DNA of 6,115 bases from Clostridia bacterium (GCA_017399515.1 JAFQBZ010000055.1:1-6115); one strand, 5' to 3'. Positions 1 to 5,742 are shown, counted from the stretch's first letter. The notes: generated from the letters alone by a model not told the origin. Made by a program: numbers and translations.

Positions 1-220
1 CAATTAATAATGCAAATAAATAATTTCCTAAAATTGATGTTAACATCAAAAATAAATATTTTATTCCACCCCACGCATAAAAAATCAAACTTGCAATAAG
101 AAGAATAGAATTTTTAAAACTATATTGAATATTCTTATTTTTTATAAATGAACAACTATAATACAATGCTAAAACCAAAGGAAAAAACACCCATAAAAAA
201 GTCATTGAACTAAAAACCAT
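1..220 (-). CDS. MBOAT-family membrane O-acyltransferase, N-terminal fragment (AlgI/DltB-like)
   Basis: The visible 73 residues begin MVFSSMTFLWVFFPLVLALY and continue with SILLIASLIFYAWGGIKY and a hydrophobic stretch ending GNYLFALLI. The opening MVFSS-TFL-F-P, the LLIASL-FYAWG block and the following NYLF-LLI helix form the characteristic N-terminus of the alginate O-acetylase (AlgI) branch of MBOAT proteins. These multi-pass enzymes move acyl groups, usually acetyl, onto extracellular polysaccharides or cell-wall polymers. The catalytic His lies much further along and is outside the window, so activity cannot be judged. Family members are about 450-500 residues, so most of the gene is missing. 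The ATG follows CTGAGG (complement of 230-235) by 9 nt. The gene is divergent from the XRE regulator at 405. Its G+C is about 22% by hand count, lower than the genes to the right. The family call is firm; the acylated substrate is unknown. Confidence 0.86.
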   Translation of the reverse strand, partial: MVFSSMTFLWVFFPLVLALYYSCSFIKNKNIQYSFKNSILLIASLIFYAWGGIKYLFLMLTSILGNYLFALLI

Positions 221-244
221 ATCTACAAACCTCAGAAAATGAAT

Positions 245-337
245 ACATATAATATAACATTTGACTCAATAATTGTAAAATAAAAAACATTATATGTGAT
301 ATTTTGTTATATATTTTTATATTTTAGGACATATATT
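245..337. repeat. ACATATA half-sites in the divergent spacer, possible operator
   Basis: ACATATAAT at 245-253 recurs as its exact reverse complement ATTATATGT at 289-297, and ACATATATT follows at 329-337 in the first orientation. The first arm overlaps the -10 element of the MBOAT promoter, and the inverted pair brackets the whole promoter. Binding by the neighbouring XRE protein is an inference from the divergent layout. The spacer is only about 16% G+C, so chance matches are likely. The rest of the 184-bp spacer holds no further gene that I can support. Confidence 0.3.
251..279 (-). promoter_or_regulatory. SigA-type promoter of the MBOAT gene
   Basis: On the minus strand, TTTACA (complement of 274-279) is followed after 17 nt by TATATT (complement of 251-256). 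Each hexamer is one base from consensus. A start near 244 gives a leader of about 24 nt carrying the CTGAGG ribosome-binding site. The -10 element overlaps one arm of the inverted repeat at 245-297. This rests on hexamer match and spacing only. Confidence 0.6.
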
Positions 338-404
338 GTTTATATCTATTTCATCTTTATTAGTAAAATATTAACTATATAAAATTTTAAGGGATATATA
401 TGAT

Positions 405-707
405 ATGGATAAAAATCAAATCATTGAAAGAATAAGTATTGCTAGAACAAATGCAAATCTATCTGCTCGTGCATTATCTCAAAAAATCGGTATGAACAGT
501 GGATATATAAACCGTCTTGAATCAAAAAAAGACTTTTTACCAAGATTAGAAACCTTACTAGATATAATTGAAGTTTGTGGTATGACAACTGAACAATTTT
601 TTTATGAAGATTTTAATAGTTATCAAACAGACAAAGCCCTACTTGCAAACTTAAAAAACATGAAAACTGAAAAAAAAGAGGCTCTTTTAAAATTTTTAAA
701 TTATTAA
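405..707 (+). CDS. Small XRE-family HTH transcriptional regulator
   Basis: A 100-residue DNA-binding protein, probably cytoplasmic. Residues about 6-66 form a Cro/C1-type five-helix domain. The helix-turn-helix lies near 20-39, with LSARALSQKIG leading into the recognition segment SGYINRLESKK, where GYIN-LE is the family signature. The tail (about 70-100) is short and charged, and no ligand or protease domain is present. It resembles a group common in gut Firmicutes that has an SARD-S-S-G--YIN-IE core and a short helical tail. The targets are unknown; the divergent MBOAT gene is the obvious candidate, together with autoregulation. The start is supported by AAGGGA (389-394), 10 nt before the ATG. 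An ATG at 400 is in another frame. AT-rich matches such as TATATA (376-381) could serve as -10, but no convincing -35 accompanies them. G+C is about 27%. The stop is followed by the palindromic terminator at 721. Confidence 0.88.
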   Translation: MDKNQIIERISIARTNANLSARALSQKIGMNSGYINRLESKKDFLPRLETLLDIIEVCGMTTEQFFYEDFNSYQTDKALLANLKNMKTEKKEALLKFLNY

Positions 708-720
708 AATAAAACACAAC

Positions 721-748
721 AAAAAAGACGGAAATTTCCGTCTTTTTT
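721..748. terminator. Bidirectional intrinsic terminator, perfect 28-bp palindrome
   Basis: AAAAAAGACGGAAA is followed directly by its exact reverse complement, with T-runs on both strands. It lies between the convergent XRE and phosphoesterase genes and can terminate both. On the minus side it overlaps the last two bases of the phosphoesterase stop codon (747-749). Confidence 0.88.
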
Positions 749-1589
749 AATTTTCATCTTCAAACTTATATCCAAAAGTTTTAAGCGTTTCTTTTTCTCT
801 TTGAATATATCGATATCTTGCCTTTTTGAGTTCTTTTTCATAGTCTTCAAATTCAGGGTTGTTGAGCCCCGATTCAAGTTCTTTCTCAATGTCATAGTTA
901 ACGCTTCTAAAAATAATGCTGAGTTCATCACTCTTGTCTTCACTGTCAAGTTCGCCTTCTAAAATCAAATAATGCGCTTGCACAATTTCGCGAGGCTCTG
1001 CGTTATATTTTTCATCGTGAATCAAACAACCGGAATTTCCCACACTTCCACAGTTGACAAGTGTTCGGTTATAAAACTTTTCCATAAACTGATAATGCAA
1101 ATGCCCAAACACCACAAGGTCGGCAATTTTGTTTGAAATAGTGAACTCTCCTGGTTCAAACATTTTCAGTTTCTTTTTAAAGTTTGTGTCGAAATGGTTT
1201 ATGTTAACCTTGAATGATTTGGGGTTTGAGTGATACATTCTAACCAAATTGCCAGACAAATAAAACTCTGTTGAATAAGGCAAACTTCGAAGATAATCCA
1301 TATCTTCAGCGGTCATTAGTGACTGATTAAACTCAATTCGCATATGTTCAAGTTTGTCATCTTTAAACTCTTCAGGGTTTTCGCAAAAACGCTCGTCAAC
1401 ATTACCCATAATCACAATATCAGCGTGCTTTCTAACAAGTTCAATACATTCATGTGCATTAACACCTTTGCCAATAATATCACCAAGACAAATAATTTGG
1501 TCAATATTTTGCTTCTTTATGTCATCTAAAACACTTTTAAGCGACTCTAAATTAGCGTGAATGTCTGAAATTACTGCAATTCTTGCCAT
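747..1589 (-). CDS. Calcineurin-like metallophosphoesterase
   Basis: A 280-residue, probably cytoplasmic, two-metal phosphoesterase. The family motifs appear in order: D9-I-H11 (SDIHANLESL), G36-D37 (CLGDIIGKG), G62-N63-V-D65, H120 (MYHSNP), G162-H163-L-H165 and NCGSVG at 179-184. These supply the usual metal ligands. The DIH-NLESL opening together with N-GSVG places it with the YfcE/MJ0936-like small phosphodiesterases rather than with large nucleotidases. The canonical GNHD His is Val here; relatives with GNCD or GNMD are known, so this need not mean loss of activity. The region after about 210 is acidic then basic and may be a family-specific tail. Start: ATG preceded by AGAGGGGG (complement of 1594-1601), ending 4 nt before it. 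It is divergent from mntP and convergent with the XRE gene. The substrate cannot be told from sequence; cyclic nucleotide, phosphodiester or dinucleotide are all possible. No paralogue or partner is adjacent. Confidence 0.9.
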   Translation of the reverse strand: MARIAVISDIHANLESLKSVLDDIKKQNIDQIICLGDIIGKGVNAHECIELVRKHADIVIMGNVDERFCENPEEFKDDKLEHMRIEFNQSLMTAEDMDYLRSLPYSTEFYLSGNLVRMYHSNPKSFKVNINHFDTNFKKKLKMFEPGEFTISNKIADLVVFGHLHYQFMEKFYNRTLVNCGSVGNSGCLIHDEKYNAEPREIVQAHYLILEGELDSEDKSDELSIIFRSVNYDIEKELESGLNNPEFEDYEKELKKARYRYIQREKETLKTFGYKFEDEN

Positions 1590-1609
1590 AAATCCCCCTC
1601 TCTAACAAA

Positions 1610-1639
1610 AGTATAACAAACGAATTTTAAACTAGTCAA
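1610..1639 (-). promoter_or_regulatory. Promoter of the phosphoesterase gene
   Basis: On the minus strand, TTGACT (complement of 1634-1639) lies 18 nt from TATACT (complement of 1610-1615). Each is one base from consensus. The predicted start near 1603 leaves only about 14 nt of leader, with the purine-rich ribosome-binding site at its very 5' end. A second TTGACA (complement of 1669-1674) lies upstream but has no good -10 at the correct spacing. Confidence 0.6.
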
Positions 1640-1680
1640 ATTTAAAAATTATGAATTTGAAAATTTGTCAAATTTTAAAC
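1634..1680. repeat. Repeated GTCAAATTT motifs over the divergent promoter region
   Basis: GTCAAATTT occurs at 1635-1643 and again at 1667-1675, extended in the second copy to GTCAAATTTTAAAC. The offset is 32 bp, about three helical turns. The inverted pentamer TTTGA lies between them at 1656-1660, so TCAAA/TTTGA units form a small array. The first copy contains the -35 of the phosphoesterase promoter. It could be an operator shared with mntP, or only AT-rich coincidence. It does not look like a classical MntR box. Confidence 0.3.
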
Positions 1681-1712
1681 AAAAAACAAAACACTTTTCA
1701 CCTAAATAAAAT

Positions 1713-1741
1713 TTGCTTTATTTGTTTATTTTTGCTAAACT
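1713..1741 (+). promoter_or_regulatory. Possible mntP promoter (weak)
   Basis: TTGCTT (1713-1718), a 17-nt spacer, then an extended -10 TGC-TAAACT (1733-1741). A start near 1748 would leave a leader of about 23 nt containing AAAAAGGA. TATATT at 1749-1754 is a better -10 hexamer, but it would place the start inside the ribosome-binding site. The choice between them is uncertain. Confidence 0.35.
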
Positions 1742-1770
1742 TTAATCGTATATTATAAAAAGGACTTTTT

Positions 1771-2352
1771 ATGGGAATTTTAGAACTACTTATTATTGCT
1801 ATTGGCGTGTCAATGGACGCATTTGCCGTTTCAGTTTGTAAAGGACTTTCATGCCCTTGCAAAACACGAAAAACTGCCCTACTTTGCGGAATTTGGTTTG
1901 GATTGTTTCAAATGATAATGCCGCTTGTGGGTTACCTTATTGGAAGCGTGTTTGCTGAAATGATTGAACGATTCGACCATTGGATTGCATTTGTGCTTCT
2001 TCTCTTTATTGGTGGAAAAATGATTATTGAAGCCCTTTCAAAGAAAGAACTTCCACTTGAAGCAGATGACAACGAAGAAGATAAAAATGATTTATCAATT
2101 TCAAAAATGCTTCTTCTTGCAATTGCAACCAGCATTGACGCCCTTGCTGTTGGTGTGACATTTGCAATGGTTGAAACAAACATTTTTGTTGCAATTTCAC
2201 TTATTGGCATTTTCACTTTCACACTTAGTTTTGTTGGAACACTCATCGGTAAACGCTGTGGTGAAAAGCATAGAAAAATTGCAACTTTTCTTGGTGGACT
2301 TGTAATCGTTTTAATTGGTGCTAAAATTTTAATTGAACACTTATTTTTCTAA
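1771..2352 (+). CDS. mntP: Manganese efflux pump MntP
   Basis: An integral membrane protein of 193 residues (family usually about 185-200) that exports Mn(II) and protects against manganese excess. It shows the two-fold MntP/YebN (DUF204) repeat, with paired signatures GVSMDAFAVSVCKGL (Asp16) and ATSIDALAVGVTFAM (Asp123); an acidic residue in the membrane helix of each half is the family hallmark. About six hydrophobic segments are visible (near 3-22, 36-60, 70-89, 111-130, 134-155 and 170-190), with an acidic hydrophilic loop at 90-108. Start: the ATG follows AAAAAGGA by 7 nt, and the N-terminus lines up with the family. It is a single gene with its own terminator. In other bacteria mntP is controlled by MntR or by a yybP-ykoY manganese riboswitch; the short leader here has no room for that riboswitch, and no clear MntR box was found. 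Cys28 and Cys30 near the end of the first helix are a small local feature. Confidence 0.93.
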   Translation: MGILELLIIAIGVSMDAFAVSVCKGLSCPCKTRKTALLCGIWFGLFQMIMPLVGYLIGSVFAEMIERFDHWIAFVLLLFIGGKMIIEALSKKELPLEADDNEEDKNDLSISKMLLLAIATSIDALAVGVTFAMVETNIFVAISLIGIFTFTLSFVGTLIGKRCGEKHRKIATFLGGLVIVLIGAKILIEHLFF

Positions 2353-2366
2353 AATCAAACAAAACA

Positions 2367-2399
2367 AAAACTCACGAAAACTCGTGAGTTTTATTTTTA
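2367..2399 (+). terminator. Intrinsic terminator after mntP
   Basis: An 11-bp perfect stem, AAAACTCACGA with TCGTGAGTTTT, around a four-base loop AAAC (2378-2381), followed by TTTTATTTTT. It lies 14 nt after the mntP stop and insulates mntP from sua5. Confidence 0.88.
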
Positions 2400-2414
2400 T
2401 TTGTGAAAATATAA

Positions 2415-2443
2415 TTGAACAAATTTTTTAATAATGCTAAAAT
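2415..2443 (+). promoter_or_regulatory. Promoter of sua5, predicted leaderless start
   Basis: TTGAAC (2415-2420), a 17-nt spacer, then TGC-TAAAAT (-10 at 2438-2443, with an extended-10 TG). Exactly six bases (GTGTTT) separate the -10 from ATG 2450-2452, so the expected +1 is the A of the start codon. No Shine-Dalgarno sequence lies upstream, which agrees with a leaderless transcript. The promoter of the next gene has the same geometry. Confidence 0.72.
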
Positions 2444-2449
2444 GTGTTT

Positions 2450-3469
2450 ATGGAAACAAAATTATTAAAACCAAATGAAGAAAGCATAAATCTTGCTTGT
2501 GAACTTTTGAAAAAAGGCGAAGTGGTTGCTGTTCCAACTGAAACCGTTTATGGTCTTGCTGGTGACGCAACAAACGGAAATGCTATCAAAAAGATTTTTG
2601 AAGCCAAAGGCAGACCAGCCGACAACCCACTAATTGTGCATATTGCAAGCATTGAAATGCTTGACGGAATTGTAAGCAAGTTCAATGCAGACGCAAAAAA
2701 ACTTGCTGAAAACTTTTGGCCAGGTCCACTAACAATCATAATGCCTAAAGGAAACAAAGTTTGCAAAGAAACCACTGCAGGGCTCGACAGCGTTGGAGTG
2801 AGAATGCCAGCAAACGAAATTGCAAGAGAAATCATTTTAAGGTCAGGTGTTCCCTTTTCAGCCCCAAGTGCAAACATTAGTGGAAAGCCAAGCCCAACAA
2901 CCGCACAAGATGTTTTTGCAGACATGAATGGCAAAATCAACTTAATTATTGATGGTGGCGAAAGTGACGCAGGCGTTGAATCAACTGTTATTTCAGTGCT
3001 TGAAGATACCCCTATCATTTTGCGTCCAGGCATTGTTACAAAAGAAGATATTGAAAAAGTTTTAAACAAAGAAATCAAGGTTGCAAAAGAAGTGACTGAA
3101 GGCGTTAAGGCTGACAGCATTGTTCGTTCTCCGGGAATGAAATATAAACACTATGCCCCAAACGCAAAAGTAACCATTGTGAAAGGCTCACTTGAAAACT
3201 TTGTTAAATTTGTTGAACTTAACAAAAAAGAAAACACTCTTGTTATGTGCTTTGACGGCGAAGAAAAACTTATGCCTGTTTCAGCAATTTCTTATGGCAA
3301 CATTAACGACCCAAAATCACAAGCCCACAACTTGTTTGCCGTGCTTCGTGAACTTGACAAAGAAAACGCAAAGCAAGTGTTTGTGAGATGCCCTGAAACC
3401 ACAGGCGTGTCACTTGCTGTTTATAACAGATTAATTCGTTCTGCAGGTTTCAACATTATTGAAGTTTAA
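2450..3469 (+). CDS. sua5: Threonylcarbamoyl-AMP synthase, Sua5/YwlC type
   Basis: Makes L-threonylcarbamoyl-AMP from threonine, bicarbonate and ATP. This is the first step of t6A37 formation in tRNAs reading ANN codons; TsaD with TsaB/TsaE then transfers the group. At 339 residues it has the long Sua5 architecture: a YrdC/TsaC catalytic domain (about 5-205) with PTETVYGLAGDA (29-40), KGRPADNPLIVH (53-64), FWPGPLT, VGVRMP, SAPSANISGKPSPT, GVESTV and ILRPG; then the linker SPGMKYKHYAP (227-237) that covers the active site; then the C-terminal Sua5 domain ending GVSLAVYNRLIRSAGF. All hallmark blocks are intact. I choose ATG 2450 over the in-frame GTG at 2444: the GTG directly abuts the -10, and the family N-terminus fits METKLLKP. 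There is no Shine-Dalgarno site, and the gene is probably translated from a leaderless mRNA. It is a single gene closed by a terminator that starts inside its stop codon. The tsaB, tsaD and tsaE partners are not in the window. Confidence 0.95.
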   Translation: METKLLKPNEESINLACELLKKGEVVAVPTETVYGLAGDATNGNAIKKIFEAKGRPADNPLIVHIASIEMLDGIVSKFNADAKKLAENFWPGPLTIIMPKGNKVCKETTAGLDSVGVRMPANEIAREIILRSGVPFSAPSANISGKPSPTTAQDVFADMNGKINLIIDGGESDAGVESTVISVLEDTPIILRPGIVTKEDIEKVLNKEIKVAKEVTEGVKADSIVRSPGMKYKHYAPNAKVTIVKGSLENFVKFVELNKKENTLVMCFDGEEKLMPVSAISYGNINDPKSQAHNLFAVLRELDKENAKQVFVRCPETTGVSLAVYNRLIRSAGFNIIEV

Positions 3470-3493
3470 GACACCATTTTCGGTGTCTTTTTT
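3468..3493 (+). terminator. Intrinsic terminator overlapping the sua5 stop codon
   Basis: Stem AAGACACC (3468-3475) pairs with GGTGTCTT (3482-3489) around the loop ATTTTC, followed by a T-run to 3493. The stem begins within the TAA stop (3467-3469). Only 4 bp separate the T-run from the -35 element of the next gene's promoter. Confidence 0.88.
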
Positions 3494-3497
3494 GTTG

Positions 3498-3526
3498 TTG
3501 CAATTCAAATTAAAGTGGTGTAAAAT
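3498..3526 (+). promoter_or_regulatory. Promoter of the P-loop gene, predicted leaderless start
   Basis: TTGCAA (3498-3503), a 17-nt spacer, then TAAAAT (3521-3526). Six bases (AGAAAT) separate it from ATG 3533-3535, which puts the expected +1 on the A of the ATG. No Shine-Dalgarno site precedes either this ATG or the in-frame ATG at 3548. The -10 sequence and the distances are identical to those of the sua5 promoter. Confidence 0.72.
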
Positions 3527-3532
3527 AGAAAT

Positions 3533-4270
3533 ATGGTAAATGTAAAAATGTTAGAAAAATCAATCGCGGTAATTGGACCAAAACAAGTTGGAAAAACTTT
3601 TGTGTGCGAAAATCTCGCAAAAGAAAAAGGTATGCCTGATTTTGTTTTGAGCAGTGATCTGCTCACAAATTTAATTGTTTTTGACATGGCTGGCAGATGG
3701 CATGATCTTGTTGAAACCACTGAACTTAAAGAAGTTGGCGAACTTTATAAAAAAACTTTTGATTTTAAAGAACTTGCACCAATCGTGCAAAGAATTTCAA
3801 ACTGCAACTATGCAAAATCACTAACCCCAAAAGCCAAAAAGATTGCAATGAGTTATTGGAAATCTCGCCTTTTGGAAGACGCTGCCGAAATGCTTAAATC
3901 ACCTTTTGTTTTAGACGCTGGCGCAGATGTTGGCGCGGTTTATGACCTTACCGATGAAGAGGCTTTAAATGTTTCGCAAGAACTTTATTTGCCTTATGAC
4001 ATGGTTGAATCAAGACTTTCAAGTTTCGTTAAAAAGTTTGGAATGGTGGTTTATTTAAAACCAGGAAAAACTTATGCATCACTTGACGGCAGAGCAAGAG
4101 ATTTTGAGAACTCACTTTACCTTGAAAGCGGCAAATCTTATCAACCTTACGCAACTTACACCATTGATTGCGACACTCTTTATGCCACAGACAAACCAAA
4201 AGAAATCACTGTGAAAAAAGCCACAAAAGACATCGCAAGCACATTCATTCCACAAACCTTTGGAGAGTAA
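3533..4270 (+). CDS. P-loop NTPase/kinase-like protein of unknown function
   Basis: I do not recognise this 245-residue protein as a named family. A Walker A motif GPKQVGKT (15-22) follows a hydrophobic strand (SIAVI) at the very N-terminus. The layout resembles shikimate kinase and other small P-loop kinases: SSDLLTNLIVFD after the first helix; a helix (about 104-121) leading to SPFVLDAGADVGAVYD (123-138), where shikimate kinase has its GGG substrate loop; a strand GMVVYLKP (170-177); and a tail with SLYLESGKSYQPYATYTIDC, which recalls the LYEER-PLYEE-AD-VID ending of shikimate kinases. It lacks the GGG loop and the usual lid arginine, and has an extra segment at about 45-100. A biosynthetic shikimate kinase role is therefore doubtful; a diverged kinase or nucleotide-dependent switch is possible. 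No signal peptide or membrane segment is seen, so it is probably cytoplasmic. ATG 3533 fits a leaderless start; ATG 3548 (Met6), just before the first strand, is the alternative. It is a single gene closed by a terminator. Coding is supported by the long frame, the clear motif and composition like its neighbours. Confidence 0.82.
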   Translation: MVNVKMLEKSIAVIGPKQVGKTFVCENLAKEKGMPDFVLSSDLLTNLIVFDMAGRWHDLVETTELKEVGELYKKTFDFKELAPIVQRISNCNYAKSLTPKAKKIAMSYWKSRLLEDAAEMLKSPFVLDAGADVGAVYDLTDEEALNVSQELYLPYDMVESRLSSFVKKFGMVVYLKPGKTYASLDGRARDFENSLYLESGKSYQPYATYTIDCDTLYATDKPKEITVKKATKDIASTFIPQTFGE

Positions 4271-4300
4271 AAAAAACGCACTGAATTTCAGTGCGTTTTT
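4269..4300. terminator. Bidirectional intrinsic terminator between the P-loop gene and asnS
   Basis: AAAAACGCACTGA (4272-4284) pairs perfectly with TCAGTGCGTTTTT (4288-4300) around the loop ATT. T-runs lie on both strands (the A8 at 4269-4276 gives eight U on the minus transcript). It serves the convergent P-loop gene and asnS. Confidence 0.88.
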
Positions 4301-4332
4301 ATTATGACATAGTTATTTGTTTATTTTTTGAC

Positions 4333-5715
4333 TTAAAACTCGCAGTTGTTAGGAGTTCTTGGGAACAACTCTACATCTCTAATATTGCTCATACCTGTCA
4401 CATACATAACAAGTCTTTCAAAGCCGATGCCAAAACCAGAGTGTTCAACGCTTCCAAACTTGCGAAGGTTGAGATACCACCAATAATCTTCTTGTTTAAG
4501 CCCAAGTTCGTTCATTCTATTTACAAGTTTGTCATAGTCTGTTTCTCTTTGGCTTCCACCAGTAAGTTCACCAATTCCAGGAACAAGACAGTCAACAGCA
4601 GAAACAGTTTTTCCGCCTTCGTCTTGCTTCATATAGAATGCTTTGATTTCTTTTGGATAGTTGGTCACAAACACAGGCTTTCCAAACACAACTTCGCTTA
4701 AATATCTTTCATGTTCAGTTGCAATATCACAGCCCCATTCAACTTTGAACTCAAAATTATCATTATTCTTTTTAAGTTCTTCAATTGCGTCAGTGTAAGT
4801 GATTCTGCCAAACTCAGAATTCACAATAAGTTCAAGTCTTTCAATCAAACCATTGTCAATGTTTTTGTTGCAAAATTCAAGTTCTGGTCTGCAATTTTCA
4901 AGAAGATAATTAATGACATATTTAATCATCTTTTCTTCTAAATCCATAAGCCCGTTAAGGTCACAGAACGCAATTTCAGGTTCCATCATCCAGAACTCGT
5001 TTGCGTGTCTGGTTGTGTTGCTGTTTTCAGCCCTAAAGGTTGGTCCAAAAGTATAAATTTTGCCAAATGCCATAGCAAATGCTTCACCTTCAAGTTGACC
5101 GGTTGGTGTTAAGAAAACTTTGCCACCAAAAAGTTCATCTTCTGGTTTTAAGTTTGCATTTTTTGCGTAAATATCTTGTGTTGAAACGCGGAAAAGTTGG
5201 CTTCCACCCTCACAGTCTGATTTTGTTAAAATTGGAGTGTGAACATAAACAAAGCCTTCTTTATGCATAAATTCGTGAATGGCATAAGAGCATTCACTTC
5301 TAATTCTAAACACTGCTGAATATGTGTTTGTTCTTGGTCTTAAATATGCTTGTTCTCTCAAAAATTCAAGAGTCATTTTCTTCTTTTGAAGTGGATATTC
5401 ACTGTCTGTTGCTGACAAAATGTTAACAGCAGTTGCTTGAACTTCAAATGGTTGACGAGCCTCTGGTGTTAAAATTAAAGTTCCCTCTGCTGTCACACTT
5501 GAACCAGTGTTGAGTTTTGAAACTTCATCAAAGTTTGAAATTTTGTCTGCATCAAAAACAACTTGAATGCCCTTAAAGCAAGAACCGTCATTAAGGTCAA
5601 TAAAACCAAAAGACTTTCCGCCTCTTGCTGACTTAACCCAACCAGCAAGTTTAACAGTTTTGCCTTCAAATTCGGCTGGATTATCATAAATCTTTTTAAT
5701 ATCTAATTTTTCCAT
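4333..5715 (-). CDS. asnS: Asparaginyl-tRNA synthetase
   Basis: Charges tRNA-Asn with asparagine using ATP, in the cytoplasm. It is a class IIb synthetase of 460 residues (family about 460-465). An N-terminal OB-fold anticodon-binding domain (about 18-105) has VKLAGWVKSARGGKSFGFID. The class II core follows: motif 1 region (HEFMHKEGFVYVHTPILT), motif 2 near 225-242 (FGPTFRAENSNTTRH, then EFWMMEPE), the GGSQRE block, and motif 3 (SGFGIGFERLVMY, near 428). FRAENSNT and GGSQRE mark AsnRS rather than AspRS. All core motifs are intact. The frame stays open 13 codons upstream to another ATG (5752-5754), but that start would lie upstream of the predicted transcript. The chosen ATG is preceded by AGAGG (complement of 5721-5725) with 5 nt spacing and matches the family N-terminus. 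A gene for AsnRS suggests direct charging of tRNA-Asn rather than sole reliance on the GatCAB amidation route. No T-box leader is present: the predicted leader is only about 21 nt. Confidence 0.97.
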   Translation of the reverse strand: MEKLDIKKIYDNPAEFEGKTVKLAGWVKSARGGKSFGFIDLNDGSCFKGIQVVFDADKISNFDEVSKLNTGSSVTAEGTLILTPEARQPFEVQATAVNILSATDSEYPLQKKKMTLEFLREQAYLRPRTNTYSAVFRIRSECSYAIHEFMHKEGFVYVHTPILTKSDCEGGSQLFRVSTQDIYAKNANLKPEDELFGGKVFLTPTGQLEGEAFAMAFGKIYTFGPTFRAENSNTTRHANEFWMMEPEIAFCDLNGLMDLEEKMIKYVINYLLENCRPELEFCNKNIDNGLIERLELIVNSEFGRITYTDAIEELKKNNDNFEFKVEWGCDIATEHERYLSEVVFGKPVFVTNYPKEIKAFYMKQDEGGKTVSAVDCLVPGIGELTGGSQRETDYDKLVNRMNELGLKQEDYWWYLNLRKFGSVEHSGFGIGFERLVMYVTGMSNIRDVELFPRTPNNCEF

Positions 5716-5742
5716 AAAAACCTCTAAATTAAAGATAAATTC

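Noticed and set aside
1656..1672. TTTGA-AAATTTG-TCAAA as a small hairpin RNA or terminator.
   Set aside because: The stem is only five AT-rich pairs and has no T-run; it fits a protein-binding repeat or chance better.
1590..1770. yybP-ykoY manganese riboswitch upstream of mntP.
   Set aside because: The predicted leader is only about 10-25 nt, and the AT-rich spacer lacks the paired GC-containing stems of that riboswitch.
2444..2449. In-frame GTG at 2444 as the start of sua5, adding two residues.
   Set aside because: It directly abuts the -10 hexamer and would lie upstream of the predicted transcription start; ATG 2450 fits the family N-terminus.
2548..3120. Long open frame antisense to sua5.
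   Set aside because: It is a shadow of the strong sua5 coding frame, with low-complexity Ser/Ala/Phe-rich translation and no own start signals.
4291..4941. Open frames on the plus strand antisense to asnS.
   Set aside because: They are reverse-strand shadows of asnS, without ribosome-binding sites or recognisable domains; the first begins inside the terminator hairpin.
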